DNA of 64,000 nucleotides from a bacterium (GTDB lineage: Bacteria > Sysuimicrobiota > Sysuimicrobiia > Sysuimicrobiales > Segetimicrobiaceae), in the NCBI GenBank assembly GCA_035295165.1, contig DATGJN010000092.1, positions 1-64,000 on the forward strand. The letters are read 5' to 3'. A program made the translations under genes and the position numbers. Numbering within the stretch: position 1 is the stretch's first letter; each line of letters opens with the position of its first letter. A model generated the notes under the pieces. The model was not told the DNA's origin and made no database searches. It saw only the letters and a program-made list of their open reading frames with translations. This document shows positions 54,491-64,000 of the stretch, piece after piece.

Positions 54491-55570
54491 CTAGCCGTCC
54501 CCCCGCGGCAGCGCCCAGCCCGCCGCGGGGTCGAACGACACGGCGACGATGTCGCCCACGCGCTCCGGCGCACTCACGTTCCCCTGGATACGCAGGACCA
54601 AGTCTCGCCCGACGTCCACGCGGAAATCGATGAGGGCGCCGAGAAACGTGCGCTCGCGGACGGTGCCCCGCATTCGGTTGCGGCCGTCCTCGGGCGAGAC
54701 ATCCGGGCGGCGGAACTCGAGGTGCTCAGGGCGGATGCTGAGGAGCGCGTCCGCGCCCTCTCGCAACGACGCGTCGCCGAGCGACGAGACGTGGCCCCCG
54801 GCCGTGTCGAGTACGACGCGGTCGCCGGCGCGCGCGCGCACGCGCCCGGGGATCAGATTGGTGAGCCCGATGAACCCGGCGACCGCAGCCGACCGCGGCC
54901 GCTGATAGACTCGTTCCGGCGGATCGTACTGCTGCAGCACGCCGTTCATCAGGACTGCCACGCGGTCGGCCAAGACGAGCGCTTCCGCCTGGTCGTGCGT
55001 GACGTACAGCGTCGTGATGTGGAACTCCCGCTGCAGCGATCGGATGTAGAACCGCATCTCTTCGCGGAGCTTCGCGTCCAGGTTGGCGAGGGGTTCGTCA
55101 AGCAGCAGGACGCTCGGGTTGATGATCAGGGCCCGCGCCAGCGCCGTCCGCTGCTGTTGGCCTCCCGAAAGCTGGCGCGGATACCGCCGGCTCAGGCCAC
55201 GGAGCCCGACCTTCTCGACGATCTCGCCCACGCGGCGGCGTACTTCGGTGCGGTCGATCCCCCGCATCTCGAGTCCGAACGCCACGTTCTGTTCGACGGT
55301 GAGGTGCGGGAACAATGCGTAGTTCTGAAACACCATGCCGCAGTTGCGTTTCTCCGGAGGCGCGTCGGTCACGTCGGCGTCCCCAAGCCGCACGCGCCCC
55401 TCGGTCGGCGTCTCGAAGCCCGCGACCATCCGGAGCGTCGTGGTCTTCCCGCATCCCGACGGACCCAGCAGGGCGACGAGCTCGCCGGACCCAAGCTCGA
55501 GCGTCAGGTCCTGGACCGCGACGGCGTCGCCGAACCGCTTCGTCAGGTGATCGAGGGTGATTTGGGCCAT
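54491..55570 (-). CDS. Spermidine/putrescine-type ABC ATPase (PotA-like)
   Basis: Energises the importer. The 359-residue protein has Walker [15 protein letters not shown]-loop [21 protein letters not shown], signature [16 protein letters not shown], Walker [20 protein letters not shown] and an H-loop [11 protein letters not shown], followed by a C-terminal TOBE domain (about 280-355). All key residues are intact. It is the second gene after the binding protein, in the order D-A-B-C. Confidence 0.95.
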   Translation of the reverse strand: MAQITLDHLTKRFGDAVAVQDLTLELGSGELVALLGPSGCGKTTTLRMVAGFETPTEGRVRLGDADVTDAPPEKRNCGMVFQNYALFPHLTVEQNVAFGLEMRGIDRTEVRRRVGEIVEKVGLRGLSRRYPRQLSGGQQQRTALARALIINPSVLLLDEPLANLDAKLREEMRFYIRSLQREFHITTLYVTHDQAEALVLADRVAVLMNGVLQQYDPPERVYQRPRSAAVAGFIGLTNLIPGRVRARAGDRVVLDTAGGHVSSLGDASLREGADALLSIRPEHLEFRRPDVSPEDGRNRMRGTVRERTFLGALIDFRVDVGRDLVLRIQGNVSAPERVGDIVAVSFDPAAGWALPRGDG

Positions 55571-55685
55571 CGTCGGTTAGGCCGGCGTCTCCGCCACGCC
55601 TGCTGGCCGGCGCGGCGTGGCGAGGCGGCGCGCGGATTCTCGAGATCGGCGGGCGCCCCGGGACGGGCGGATGTTCACGTCGGCG

Positions 55686-56846
55686 TTAACAGTGCCCGGT
55701 CACCTCGTGGTTCCACGCATCCGTCATCGCCTCGCGCGCGCCCGAGTTGTTGAGCCACACGTAGTCCCAGCGGGGAATGCGCGTCAACTGGTCCGGGGTG
55801 ACGGGGATCAACTTCTGGAGGTCGCTGCTGATCGTCACATGGCCGTTGGCTGGCGTCCAGTAGAACTTCTCTGTCCACTTCTGCTGGACGGGCGGGCTCA
55901 GCCAGTAGTTGATGAACGCATACGCGAGATCTTTGACTTTGCTCCCGGCCGTCACGTTCATATCCTGCTCGAACATGCCACAGTAGCCTTCCTTGGGGAG
56001 CACCCACTCGACAGGGAGCCCCTTGGCTTTGAGAAACGCCCAGTCGGGGGCGTCGATCACGCCGACGTACGTCTCGCCCTGGGTCAGCATCGTCTGCTCC
56101 GTGCCGCTGAAGTCCACCTGGCGCGCCGCGCACAGGTTCTTCGCGATCCAGTCGACCGCCGGTTTGTAGTTCTTGTAACTGCCCGTCAGAATCTGGGACA
56201 TCTTCATCACGTGCTGCGGTTCGCCCGAGTTCCCGATGGTGAAGATCGTCGTCTTGTTCCCGTACTTTCCCAAGTCGGTCCACGATTTCGGGACATCCTT
56301 GACTTGGTCGGACCGGTAGGTGATCCCAAGCGCGCCGACGAGCCCCAGGACGCCCACATCTTTGGGCTGGCGCAACGGTTTCGGCACGAACGCGAGGTTC
56401 GGCAACTTGTCCGCGGGCAGCGGCGCGAAGTAGCCTTCGAGGCGCAGTTGCGCCAGATAGGTTTCGTTGGTGACGAAGATGTCGTACGGCGGGTTGCTCT
56501 TTCCCGCGGCCTGCATCTTGGCGAACCAATCCTTCGCGAGCCCGATCGCCAGCTCCACCTTGGCGCCGGTGAGGGCCTCGAACGGCGGGATGTGTTCCTG
56601 CTCCATGAAATCCTGCCAGGTGCCCCCGTAGCTCGTGACCACGAGGGTCTGGCCCTTGAACTGCCCCGTCTGAGCGAACGCGGGATACCCCTCGCCAAGG
56701 GCGCTGATGAGCGTCGACGCGGCTCCAAGGCCAATACCCAGCGACGTCAGGCGGTGGAGGAGTTCGCGCCGCGTGAGATGCGCGGCGCTGGCCGGATGGA
56801 GCGTGCGTCGTACCTCGCGATGCCGCAGCAGATCAGCGATGTGCAT
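55686..56846 (-). CDS. Extracellular solute-binding protein (PotD-like), Tat-type signal
   Basis: Captures substrate outside the cytoplasmic membrane. The 386-residue protein has a signal region with a twin-arginine pattern LTRRELLHRL (about 25-34) followed by a hydrophobic run, then a family II binding-protein fold with QTLVVTSYGGTWQDFMEQEH, KSNPPYDIFVTNETYLAQLR and NVTAGSKVKDLAYAFINYWL. A 115-base gap separates it from the ATPase gene. The Tat-type signal suggests it folds before export. It is divergent from the DUF1177-AroM-malate synthase genes. Confidence 0.9.
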   Translation of the reverse strand: MHIADLLRHREVRRTLHPASAAHLTRRELLHRLTSLGIGLGAASTLISALGEGYPAFAQTGQFKGQTLVVTSYGGTWQDFMEQEHIPPFEALTGAKVELAIGLAKDWFAKMQAAGKSNPPYDIFVTNETYLAQLRLEGYFAPLPADKLPNLAFVPKPLRQPKDVGVLGLVGALGITYRSDQVKDVPKSWTDLGKYGNKTTIFTIGNSGEPQHVMKMSQILTGSYKNYKPAVDWIAKNLCAARQVDFSGTEQTMLTQGETYVGVIDAPDWAFLKAKGLPVEWVLPKEGYCGMFEQDMNVTAGSKVKDLAYAFINYWLSPPVQQKWTEKFYWTPANGHVTISSDLQKLIPVTPDQLTRIPRWDYVWLNNSGAREAMTDAWNHEVTGHC

Positions 56847-57033
56847 CGATGCCTCCGCGGTACAGCGTGTGCGCGCCGGCGTCTCGGCCCGCGGCGTTCA
56901 CCGAGTGTTCCACCCGCGTGGCGGACGTTCCTTCAGCACCGCACGAGGGCATTGTTGTACGTCGCGAGAATACTCCTCACGGCGGGATGCCGTAGGGCTT
57001 CCGCGTATGACGGCGCGTTCGGGGAACGGCCGC

Positions 57034-57984
57034 ATGGCGCTCAAGCAGACGCTCGAAATCATGGAACTGGTCGATTCGGCGCGGGCCTCCGGCAGCCGCG
57101 TCGCGGCACTCCTGAAGGCGAGGGGGCTCGACCATGTGTCCGTCGAGCCGATCCGCGGATCGCGGGGCGCGACCGAGTTCCTCACCGTCACCGTTCCGGG
57201 TCGTACGGGCAAGCTCGTCGGCGGCGCGGCCCCGACCCTCGGGGTGGTCGGTCGTCTCGGGGGGCTCGGCGCTCGGCCGGAACGGATCGGGTTGGTGTCC
57301 GACGGCGATGGGGCGGTGACGGCGCTCGCCGTCGCCCTCAAGCTTGCCGATATGGCGCGGGAGGGTGACCGTCTGATCGGCGACGTGCGCGTCGCCACGC
57401 ACGTGTGTCCGAATGCGCCTACGCAGCCGCATGAGCCGGTCCCGTTCATGGGGTCGCCCGTCGATATGCGGACGATGAACCAGCGCGAGGTGGATCCCGC
57501 GATGGACGCCGTTTTGTCCGTAGACACCACTCGCGGGAACCGGATCGTCAATCGCCGCGGCATCGCCATCTCGCCCACGGTCAAGGAAGGGTACGTGCTT
57601 CGGGTCAGCGATGACCTGCTGGATCTGATGCAGATCGTCACAGGGCGTCCGGCGGTGGTCCTCCCGATCACCACTCAGGACATCACACCGTACGGCAACG
57701 GCGTGTATCATGTGAACAGCATTCTTCAGCCGAGCGTCGCGACGAGCGCGCCGGTCGTGGGAGTGGCGCTGACGGCCGAGATCGCTGTCCCGGGTTCGGC
57801 GACGGGGGCCAGCCAGGCGACGGACATCGAACAGGCCGTGCGGTTCTGCGTCGAAGTGGCCAAGGCGTTTGGCGCAGGCGGGTGCCGATTCTACGATCCA
57901 GCCGAATACGCTCGGCTGCTCGAACTCTACGGATCGCTCTCGTGCTTGCAGGGGTCAGGAACCGAACGGCGTGCCGCACATTGA
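57034..57984 (+). CDS. DUF1177 family protein
   Basis: The 316-residue protein matches the DUF1177 family in the opening MALKQTLEIMELVDSARASG, the middle THVCPNAPTQPHEPVPFMGS and the late GNGVYHVNSILQPSVATSAP. The function is unknown; relatives sit next to aroM and transporter genes. GGGGAAC lies 7 bases before the ATG at 57034, and this start fits the family; an earlier ATG at 57007 is possible. No signal peptide is seen. It leads a three-gene message and is divergent from the PotD-like gene. Confidence 0.85.
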   Translation: MALKQTLEIMELVDSARASGSRVAALLKARGLDHVSVEPIRGSRGATEFLTVTVPGRTGKLVGGAAPTLGVVGRLGGLGARPERIGLVSDGDGAVTALAVALKLADMAREGDRLIGDVRVATHVCPNAPTQPHEPVPFMGSPVDMRTMNQREVDPAMDAVLSVDTTRGNRIVNRRGIAISPTVKEGYVLRVSDDLLDLMQIVTGRPAVVLPITTQDITPYGNGVYHVNSILQPSVATSAPVVGVALTAEIAVPGSATGASQATDIEQAVRFCVEVAKAFGAGGCRFYDPAEYARLLELYGSLSCLQGSGTERRAAH

Positions 57985-58018
57985 GGGGCGCGACGTGGAG
58001 CGCGCAGGAGGGGGAGCC

Positions 58019-58771
58019 ATGCGGACCGTTGGGTTCGTCACGATCGGACAATCGCCCAGACTGGACCTGATCGACGAGTTCGACCGGGCGCTCCAACATG
58101 CGCGGCTCGTGCAGGCGGGCGCGCTCGACGGCTTGAGCGACGCCGAGATCGCCCAGTTCGCACCGCGCGACGACGATGCGGTTCTCGTCAGCCGTCTGCG
58201 CACCGGGCGTGAGGTGCGGCTCGCGCACGGCTGCGTCGCACCCAGGGTGCAGGCCGCCGTGCGCCGGCTCGAATCCGAGGGGGCCGACCTCATCGTGCTC
58301 CTCTGCACCGGCGACTTCCCCGACCTCGTGTCCCGCGGCGCGGTCGTGTGCCCGAACCGGATGTTCCCGCACGTCGTCGCGGCGGCGCTCGAGGGCGTTC
58401 GGGCGCCGGGCCGGGAAGCGCGGCTGGGCGTGACGGTGCCTGACGCCGCGCAGGTGCCGTGGGCGGAGACTCACTGGGGTCGGCTCGCACCGGCGACCGC
58501 CGTCACGGTGTCGCCGTACAGCGAGTCGGGCGCGCTGGACGCCGCGGGGCGGGCGCTCGCGGCCGCCGGTGTATCGCTCGTGGTGATGGACTGCATCGGC
58601 TACACGAGGGCGATGCAGGGTGCGCTGGCGCGCGCGGCCGCGGCGCCAGCGGTGTTTGCGACCGGTGCGGTCTCGATGATCGTGCGGGAACTGCTCGCGG
58701 GGGCCGCCGCGCCTGAGTACGTCGGGCCGACGGCGACGCCACAAGACTTCTCGGCGGGAGCGGGACGATGA
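58019..58771 (+). CDS. AroM-family protein
   Basis: The 250-residue protein matches the AroM family: [18 protein letters not shown] at the start, [20 protein letters not shown] in the middle and a C-terminal region with [20 protein letters not shown]. The family is related to racemase-like folds, with no proven reaction. AGGAGGGGG fixes the ATG at 58019. It follows DUF1177 by 34 bases and overlaps malate synthase by ATGA. The DUF1177-AroM pair recurs in other bacteria beside transport genes. Confidence 0.88.
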   Translation: MRTVGFVTIGQSPRLDLIDEFDRALQHARLVQAGALDGLSDAEIAQFAPRDDDAVLVSRLRTGREVRLAHGCVAPRVQAAVRRLESEGADLIVLLCTGDFPDLVSRGAVVCPNRMFPHVVAAALEGVRAPGREARLGVTVPDAAQVPWAETHWGRLAPATAVTVSPYSESGALDAAGRALAAAGVSLVVMDCIGYTRAMQGALARAAAAPAVFATGAVSMIVRELLAGAAAPEYVGPTATPQDFSAGAGR

Positions 58772-60381
58772 GCGACGGTCACACGGGGAGTCGCGTTGAC
58801 GGCGTCGAGGTCACGGGGGTGGTGGAGGCCCGGCTTGCACCGGTGCTGAGCCCCGACGCGCTCCGGTTCGTCGCGCGTCTGCACCGCGAGTTCAACCCGA
58901 CGCGGGTGGCCCTCCTTCGGGACCGCGCCGATCGGCAGGCCGCATTCAACGCCGGGGCGCTCCCAGCGTTCCTCTCCGCCACGCGGAGCATCCGCGAGAG
59001 CGCGTGGCGCACGGCTCCGGTTCCCGACGACCTTCAGCGGCGGCACGTCGAGATCACCGGCCCCGCGGAGCGGAAGATGATCATCAACGCGCTCAACTCT
59101 GGCGCGGATGTCTTCATGGCCGACTTTGAGGACGCGCTCTCGCCGACCTGGGCGAACGTCCTCGAGGGACAGCAGAATCTTATCGACGCGGCAGGTCGGA
59201 CGATCGCATACACCAGCCCGGAGGGGAAGACGTACCGGCTGGGCGAGACGATCGCGACGTTGCTCGTCCGTCCGCGCGGCTGGCACCTGACCGAGAAACA
59301 CGTGCTCGTGGACGGACGACCGATCGCCGCGGGGCTCTTCGACTTCGGGCTCTACTTCTTCCACAACGCGCGGCGTCTGTCGGAACGGGGCACCGGACCG
59401 TACTTCTACCTGCCCAAGCTGGAGAGCCACACCGAGGCACGGCTGTGGAACGACGTGTTCGTCGCGGCGCAGGACGCGCTCTCGGTGCCGCGCGGCACGA
59501 TCAAGGCGACCGTGCTCGTCGAGACCGTGCTTGCCGCGCTCGAGATGGAAGAGATCCTCTACGAGTTGCGGGATCACTCCGCCGGCCTGAACGCCGGTCG
59601 ATGGGACTACATCTTCAGCGTCATCAAGAAGTTCCGGGACCGCCCGGGGTTCGTGCTGCCCGACCGTGCGCAGGTGACGATGACCGTGCCGTTCATGCGG
59701 GCCTACACCGAGTTGCTCGTCCGGACATGCCACCGGCGGGGCGCGCATGCGATCGGCGGCATGGCCGCGTTCATCCCCAACCGCCGGGACGCGGCGGTGA
59801 CCGAGGTGGCGTTGGCCAAGGTTCGGGAGGACAAGGTCCGCGAGGCGCAGGCCGGCTTCGACGGCACCTGGGTCGCCCACCCGGACCTCGTTGCGGTGGC
59901 GGCAGGTGTTTTCGACCGGGTGCTCGGGTCGCGCCCGCACCAGGTCGAGCGCCTGCGCGACGACGTCCACGTGACGGCGCGTGAAATCCTCGACGTGCGC
60001 GTGCCGGGCGGCGAGACGACGGAGGCGGGCCTGCGCAACAACATCAGTGTCGCACTGCAGTACCTCGAGGCGTGGCTCGGAGGCTCCGGCGCCGTGGCGA
60101 TCTACAACCTGATGGAAGACAGTGCGACGGCGGAGATCTCCAGAAGTCAGGTGTGGCAGTGGGTGCGCCACGGGACCGCGCTCGCCGAGCACCGGCATGT
60201 CAGCGCCGAGTTGGTGCGTCGGATGTGCGACGAGGAGGTCGCCCGGCTGCGCCGTGAGCGCGGGGACACGGGCGGTGCCGCGGGTCGGCTCGATTGGGCG
60301 CGGAAGCTGTTCGAAGAGGTGGCGCTCAGCGAGACGTTTGTGGAGTTTCTGACGCTTCCCGGGTACGCTGCGTTGGACTGA
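58768..60381 (+). CDS. aceB: Malate synthase A
   Basis: Condenses glyoxylate and acetyl-CoA to malate. The 537-residue protein is the length of the A form, with [93 protein letters not shown] and [20 protein letters not shown]. The ATG overlaps the AroM stop. No isocitrate lyase gene is nearby, so its glyoxylate may come from another source, such as breakdown of the imported compound. It converges with the oxidase operon with only four bases between stops. Confidence 0.96.
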   Translation: MSDGHTGSRVDGVEVTGVVEARLAPVLSPDALRFVARLHREFNPTRVALLRDRADRQAAFNAGALPAFLSATRSIRESAWRTAPVPDDLQRRHVEITGPAERKMIINALNSGADVFMADFEDALSPTWANVLEGQQNLIDAAGRTIAYTSPEGKTYRLGETIATLLVRPRGWHLTEKHVLVDGRPIAAGLFDFGLYFFHNARRLSERGTGPYFYLPKLESHTEARLWNDVFVAAQDALSVPRGTIKATVLVETVLAALEMEEILYELRDHSAGLNAGRWDYIFSVIKKFRDRPGFVLPDRAQVTMTVPFMRAYTELLVRTCHRRGAHAIGGMAAFIPNRRDAAVTEVALAKVREDKVREAQAGFDGTWVAHPDLVAVAAGVFDRVLGSRPHQVERLRDDVHVTAREILDVRVPGGETTEAGLRNNISVALQYLEAWLGGSGAVAIYNLMEDSATAEISRSQVWQWVRHGTALAEHRHVSAELVRRMCDEEVARLRRERGDTGGAAGRLDWARKLFEEVALSETFVEFLTLPGYAALD

Positions 60382-60385
60382 CCGG

Positions 60386-60709
60386 TTAGTGCAGCCCCAA
60401 GATCCTGGCGGCGTCCGGCACAACGCCCCAGAACATCACCAGCGCGAGCGCAATCAGCGGGATCACGATGACGTACATCATGACCAACCGCTCGAACTTG
60501 AGGTTCATGTAGTACGCGCCGATGAGGCTGGCCTTCAGGCACGCCGTGATGAGCAGGATCGTGACGCGCATCGCGGCCGGGAGCGCGAACACGAGCACGA
60601 CGCTGACCTCGACCGCGGTGAGGACGAGCAAGATCAGCCACGCCGTGAGGAACGTGCGCGGCGGTGCCATGTGATCATGTTCGACGATCTCCGGGTCATG
60701 GTGATGCAT
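60386..60709 (-). CDS. Cytochrome c oxidase subunit IV
   Basis: Small accessory subunit of the haem-copper oxidase. The 107-residue protein has a His-rich start (MHHHDPEIVEHDH) and three membrane helices (about 20-42, 50-70 and 76-98), as in the prokaryotic type. GGGAGGG with good spacing sets the ATG at 60709. It is the last gene of the oxidase operon. Confidence 0.88.
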   Translation of the reverse strand: MHHHDPEIVEHDHMAPPRTFLTAWLILLVLTAVEVSVVLVFALPAAMRVTILLITACLKASLIGAYYMNLKFERLVMMYVIVIPLIALALVMFWGVVPDAARILGLH

Positions 60710-60725
60710 TCGTTGCGCCCTCCCG

Positions 60726-61349
60726 CTACAGTAGGTAGATCGACGGCCAGATGAATACCCACACGAGATCGACGAAGCCCCAGTACAGGCCCGCGACCTC
60801 GAGCCCGCCAGCCCCGGACAACCCTTTGGCGATGCGATGCGCCATCGCCCACAGGTACACGCATCCGCCGACGACGTGCAGCCCATGATAGCCGGTGATG
60901 ATGAAGAACGTGAAGCTGAACGCCGGCACTCCCCAGGGATTGGTGTTCAGCCGGGCCCCGTCCGCGATGAAGTGCGTCCACTCCGTCGCCTGGAGCGCGG
61001 CGAAGATGAACCCCGCCACAATCGTCGCCGCGATAAACCACACCGCTCGTTGCCGGGCGCCGCGCCGGGCCTCGTAGACCGACAGCGCCATCGTCGTGCT
61101 GCTGCAGATCAGGATGACGGTCATGATGCCGACGAGCCGGATGTTCATGATGTGCGCCCGGTCGGGCCACGTCGGACTCCCGAGGCGGAGCGTCCACAGG
61201 CCGATCAGCATGCCCGAGAACGTCAGGGCATCGGACATCAGGAACAGCCACATCATCAGCTTGCCCCAGCCGACGTCGAACGGCGACCGCCCCCCGTCCC
61301 ACCTCGAGGCCGCCGTCTGATCCGGCTCGTGTGCACCTACCGCCGTCAT
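60726..61349 (-). CDS. Cytochrome c oxidase subunit III
   Basis: Membrane subunit supporting the catalytic core. The 207-residue protein has five helices and shows FFIITGYHGLHVVGGCVYLW and GLYWGFVDLVWVFIWPSIYL at the end, both characteristic. Two ATGs stand in tandem; the second (61349) has better spacing from GGGGAGG. It differs clearly from the second subunit III-like gene upstream. Confidence 0.93.
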   Translation of the reverse strand: MTAVGAHEPDQTAASRWDGGRSPFDVGWGKLMMWLFLMSDALTFSGMLIGLWTLRLGSPTWPDRAHIMNIRLVGIMTVILICSSTTMALSVYEARRGARQRAVWFIAATIVAGFIFAALQATEWTHFIADGARLNTNPWGVPAFSFTFFIITGYHGLHVVGGCVYLWAMAHRIAKGLSGAGGLEVAGLYWGFVDLVWVFIWPSIYLL

Positions 61350-61377
61350 CATCGCCTCCCCAGTGTCGCCGCCCCCG

Positions 61378-62025
61378 TCAGACCCAGAACAGGAGCACGA
61401 ACAGGTACACCCAGAGCAGGGCCATGAAGTGCCAGTATGTCGCGCAGTTCGTGATCCCGGCGTGATTCTGCGCGGTGTAGCGCCCGCTCCACGTCCCCAC
61501 CAGCACGAGCGCCAGCGCGGCGATGCCGCCGAGCAGGTGCACGCCGTGGACCGCGGTCAGCACGTAGAAGAACGAGCTGTGGGGGTTCGTGGTCAGGAAC
61601 AGACCCTGCGCGGCGAGTTGCCGCCACGCGACGACCTGGCCGAGGACGAACAGCAGGCCGAGCGTCGCCGTCGCCTCGACCCCGCGCCGCAGCCCGGCGA
61701 CGTCCCCCGATCGAATGCGCCGGCGCGCCCAGTCCAGGGTGACGCTGCTGCTGAGCAGCACGGCGGTGTTGAGCCACAGCACCCAGGGCGCCGCAAACTC
61801 GACCCAGCCCGTTTCCTGACGGCGGACCAGGTACGCGCTGGTGAATGCCAGAAACAGCATCGTGACTGCGGCGAGGAATGCCGCGACCCCGAGCAGACCC
61901 GTCCCGACCGGTGCCGGCTCGCGCCCCGGCGCGGCGCCTCCGCCCGAAGGTCCCCGTCCCCGGCCGCCGAGGCCGCGGAGGGGGGAGCCCGGGCGTTGGC
62001 GTTCAACGAGTTGCGTCGGCATCAT
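61378..62025 (-). CDS. Second cytochrome c oxidase subunit III-like protein
   Basis: The 215-residue protein has a Gly/Pro-rich N-terminus (about 1-40) and five helices with the family motifs FFYVLTAVHGVHLLGGIAAL and NCATYWHFMALLWVYLFVLL. Its sequence is distinct from the next gene, so the operon has two subunit III-type genes. One may be a paralogue or an assembly factor-like form. Both contain the expected His and Trp pattern near the end. Confidence 0.88.
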   Translation of the reverse strand: MMPTQLVERQRPGSPLRGLGGRGRGPSGGGAAPGREPAPVGTGLLGVAAFLAAVTMLFLAFTSAYLVRRQETGWVEFAAPWVLWLNTAVLLSSSVTLDWARRRIRSGDVAGLRRGVEATATLGLLFVLGQVVAWRQLAAQGLFLTTNPHSSFFYVLTAVHGVHLLGGIAALALVLVGTWSGRYTAQNHAGITNCATYWHFMALLWVYLFVLLFWV

Positions 62026-62066
62026 CGCTCCTGGATGACCCCGTGTGGGTCACCGCGCCCCCACGT

Positions 62067-63824
62067 CTACGCTTCTCCGCCGCCCGCGCTCGCGGCAACG
62101 GGCACCGCCTGCACGGTCTGCGGCACGTAATCATCCTTGGCGCCGGGGACGCTGTAGTCGTACGGCCACCGGTACACCGTCGGCAGCTCGCCCTCCCAGT
62201 TCCCGTGCGGCGGCGGCGTCGTGGTGGTCCACTCGAGCCCGTTCGCGCGCCACGGATTCGGGCCCGCCGCGGGGCCGTGTTTCAAGCTCCAAAAGAAGTT
62301 GAAGATGAAGAAGAGCTGGGCGAATCCGAGCAAGAACGCGCTCAACGAGATGAACACGTCGACCGGCCCGGTGTTCGCGAGGAAGGGGTACGCGGTGTTT
62401 TCGTAGAGCCGCCGATCGTTGGAGTGGATCCCGATGAAGTGCATGGGGTAGAAGGTGCCGTAGATGCCGATGAACGTGAGCGCGAAGTGGATCTTGCCGA
62501 GCGTCTCATTCATCATGCGGCCGAAGAACTTCGGGTACCAGTAGTAGGTCGCGGCGAGAATCGCGAACAGCGACGCGCTCGCCATGACGAAGTGGAAGTG
62601 AGCGATGATGAAGTAGGTGTCGTGCAGGTAGATGTCGACGGGCGCGATGGCCAGAAAGATGCCGCTCAACCCGCCCGTGACGAACACGGACACGAACCCG
62701 ATCGCGAACAGCAGCGCGGTCGTGAAGTGAATCCTCCCGTGCCACAGCGTGGTGCACCAGTTGAACGTCTTGATCGCCGACGGGACCGCGATGATGATCG
62801 TGGATCCCATGAACGCGGCGCCGAGCAGCGGGTGCATGCCGCTGACGAACATGTGGTGGCCCCAGACGAGGAAGCTCAAGAACCCGATCGCCGAGATCGA
62901 CAGCACCATCGCCTTGTAGCCGAAGATCGGCTTGCGCGAGAACGCTGAGATAATATCCGACACGACGCCCATCGGCGTGAGGATCAGGATATACACCTCC
63001 GGGTGGCCGAAGAACCAGAAAAGGTGCTGCCACAGCAGCGGGTCGCCGCCCTGGTGGGCGACGGCTCCGCCCCCGATGATGAGGTTGGACGGTTCGAAGA
63101 AGCTCGTGCCCGCAACCCGGTCGAGCAGCAGCAGCCCGAGGGCGGCCATCAACACGGGGAACGTGAGCAGGGCGAGCACCGCGGTGACGAACGCGCCCCA
63201 GATCGTCAGCGGCAGGCGGCCCATCGACATGCCGCGCGTCCGCATGTTGAGGATCGTCGTGAGAAAGTTCAGCGAGCCGAACAGCGAGGAGACGACGACG
63301 AACAGGATGGCGATGATCCAGAGCGTTTGGCCGAGTCCCGCCCCACCTTCGGCCGCGGGGACTCCGGAGAGCGGAGCGTAGGAGGTCCACCCGTTGCCGG
63401 CCGGGCCGCCCGGGACGAAGAACGACGCGAGGATCGTGAGCACCCCGGGGACGAACGTCCAGTAGGAGACCATGTTCAGGAACGGAAACGCCATATCCCG
63501 GGCGCCGATCATCAACGGGATCAGCAGGTTGCCGAGCCCGCCGGTGAGCATGACCGTCAAGAAGAAGAAGATCATGATCGTGCCGTGCATCGTCACCGTC
63601 TGCAGGTACTGCTCCGGGTTGAGGACGCCGTTGTCGGGCCACCCGAGATGAGCGCGCATCAACATCGCCATGGCGCCGCCGACGAGCGCCATGAACATCG
63701 TCGTGAGGAAATACTGCTTCCCGATCATCTTGTGGTCGAGGCTGAAGATGTAGTGCCGGATGAAGCTCTCTTTCGGGTGGGCCTCGTGGGCCGCCTCCGG
63801 CTGGTGTACCGCAACCGCGTCCAT
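62067..63824 (-). CDS. Cytochrome c oxidase subunit I
   Basis: Catalytic subunit that reduces oxygen and pumps protons. The 585-residue protein has the low-spin haem and copper ligands and the crosslinked Tyr: MHGTIMIFFFLTVMLTG (first His ligand), LFWFFGHPEVYILILT (His-Tyr pair with the Glu), FLVWGHHMFVSGM (two His) and YFIIAHFHFVMASASLF (haem ligands). GARDMAFPFLN keeps the Asp of the D channel, while the following Phe replaces an Arg common in other forms. The ATG follows AGGAGA. It leads into subunits III. Confidence 0.97.
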   Translation of the reverse strand: MDAVAVHQPEAAHEAHPKESFIRHYIFSLDHKMIGKQYFLTTMFMALVGGAMAMLMRAHLGWPDNGVLNPEQYLQTVTMHGTIMIFFFLTVMLTGGLGNLLIPLMIGARDMAFPFLNMVSYWTFVPGVLTILASFFVPGGPAGNGWTSYAPLSGVPAAEGGAGLGQTLWIIAILFVVVSSLFGSLNFLTTILNMRTRGMSMGRLPLTIWGAFVTAVLALLTFPVLMAALGLLLLDRVAGTSFFEPSNLIIGGGAVAHQGGDPLLWQHLFWFFGHPEVYILILTPMGVVSDIISAFSRKPIFGYKAMVLSISAIGFLSFLVWGHHMFVSGMHPLLGAAFMGSTIIIAVPSAIKTFNWCTTLWHGRIHFTTALLFAIGFVSVFVTGGLSGIFLAIAPVDIYLHDTYFIIAHFHFVMASASLFAILAATYYWYPKFFGRMMNETLGKIHFALTFIGIYGTFYPMHFIGIHSNDRRLYENTAYPFLANTGPVDVFISLSAFLLGFAQLFFIFNFFWSLKHGPAAGPNPWRANGLEWTTTTPPPHGNWEGELPTVYRWPYDYSVPGAKDDYVPQTVQAVPVAASAGGGEA

Positions 63825-63856
63825 GGAGTCTCCTTTTCCTCAGCGCGCTCGGCGAG

Positions 63857-64000
63857 CTACTTTTCCTGGGACTGGAGCCATTGGTCGAACGTACTCTGGC
63901 TCTCCACGATGACGTTCCCCCGCATCGTGTAGTGACCGACGCCGCAGAGCTGCGCGCAGACGATCTGGTAGTTGCCGGCTTTGTCGGGCGTGAACCAGAC
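63857..64000 (-). CDS. Cytochrome c oxidase subunit II, C-terminal part, cut by window edge
   Basis: The last 47 residues of subunit II are present, reading VWFTPDKAGNYQIVCAQLCG then VGHYTMRGNVIVESQ and ending at a stop at 63859-63857. The CuA-binding pattern Cys-x3-Cys-x3-His-x2-Met is intact. It lies 32 bases before subunit I. The rest, with membrane helices and other CuA ligands, lies beyond the edge. Confidence 0.93.
   Translation of the reverse strand, partial: VWFTPDKAGNYQIVCAQLCGVGHYTMRGNVIVESQSTFDQWLQSQEK

Overview
High-GC bacterial chromosome, almost fully coding, with housekeeping and biosynthetic genes in long operons. A T-box leader on thrS, a CIRCE operator on hrcA and linked ybeY/dgkA/corC, cdd/recO and glyQS/ppdK/dgt genes recall Gram-positive (Terrabacteria) gene order. 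A TolC-type outer-membrane channel fused by overlap to a MacA/MacB-type pump points to a cell with two membranes. A haem-copper cytochrome c oxidase points to aerobic respiration. I infer a diderm, high-GC, uncultured-type Terrabacteria lineage (Armatimonadota/Sysuimicrobiota- or Chloroflexota-like); this is inference from gene content only. I saw no tRNA, rRNA, CRISPR array, insertion sequence or prophage.

Layout. 1-2461: edge of a possible divergent gene, then T-box controlled thrS. 2512-6381: YceI-like protein, holA, rpsT (divergent promoter pair) and murJ. 6435-9574: CIRCE-hrcA-dnaJ-prmA, without grpE/dnaK. 9575-14415: a short terminated transcript, then carA-carB behind a promoter covered by two ARG boxes, then a DUF1272 zinc protein. 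14453-21665: five 11-bp direct repeats, then one tightly overlapping operon: SHOCT membrane protein, OmpR-type regulator, histidine kinase, TolC-like channel, membrane-fusion protein, ABC ATPase, MacB-like permease. 21746-22520: relic region (PqqD-like ORF and a frameshifted nucleotidyltransferase). 22618-23853: secreted phosphoesterase. 23864-31782: ARG-box controlled argCJBDGHR, with no argF.

31902-34360: ybeY, dgkA and a CorC-family protein. 34400-39627: a reverse-strand block of SIS-domain isomerase/deaminase, NarL-type kinase and regulator, SDR and QueA-like enzyme. 39926-45611: YetF-like protein, cdd, recO, a 1145-residue PAS/GAF/HD-GYP protein and a small membrane protein. 45667-52762: glyQ, glyS, ppdK, dgt. 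52775-56846: reverse-strand spermidine/putrescine-type ABC transporter. 57034-60381: DUF1177, AroM-family protein and malate synthase. 60386-64000: reverse-strand cytochrome c oxidase operon (IV, III, a second III, I, and the C-terminus of II cut by the window edge).

Regulation stands out. ArgR is encoded last in the arginine operon, and matching ARG-box pairs overlap both the argC and carA promoters, tying carbamoyl phosphate to arginine synthesis. The pump operon carries its own two-component system and a PhoP/PhoB-like repeat array. Several promoters rely on an extended -10 (TGnTATAAT) with no recognisable -35, and murJ appears to have a nearly leaderless mRNA.
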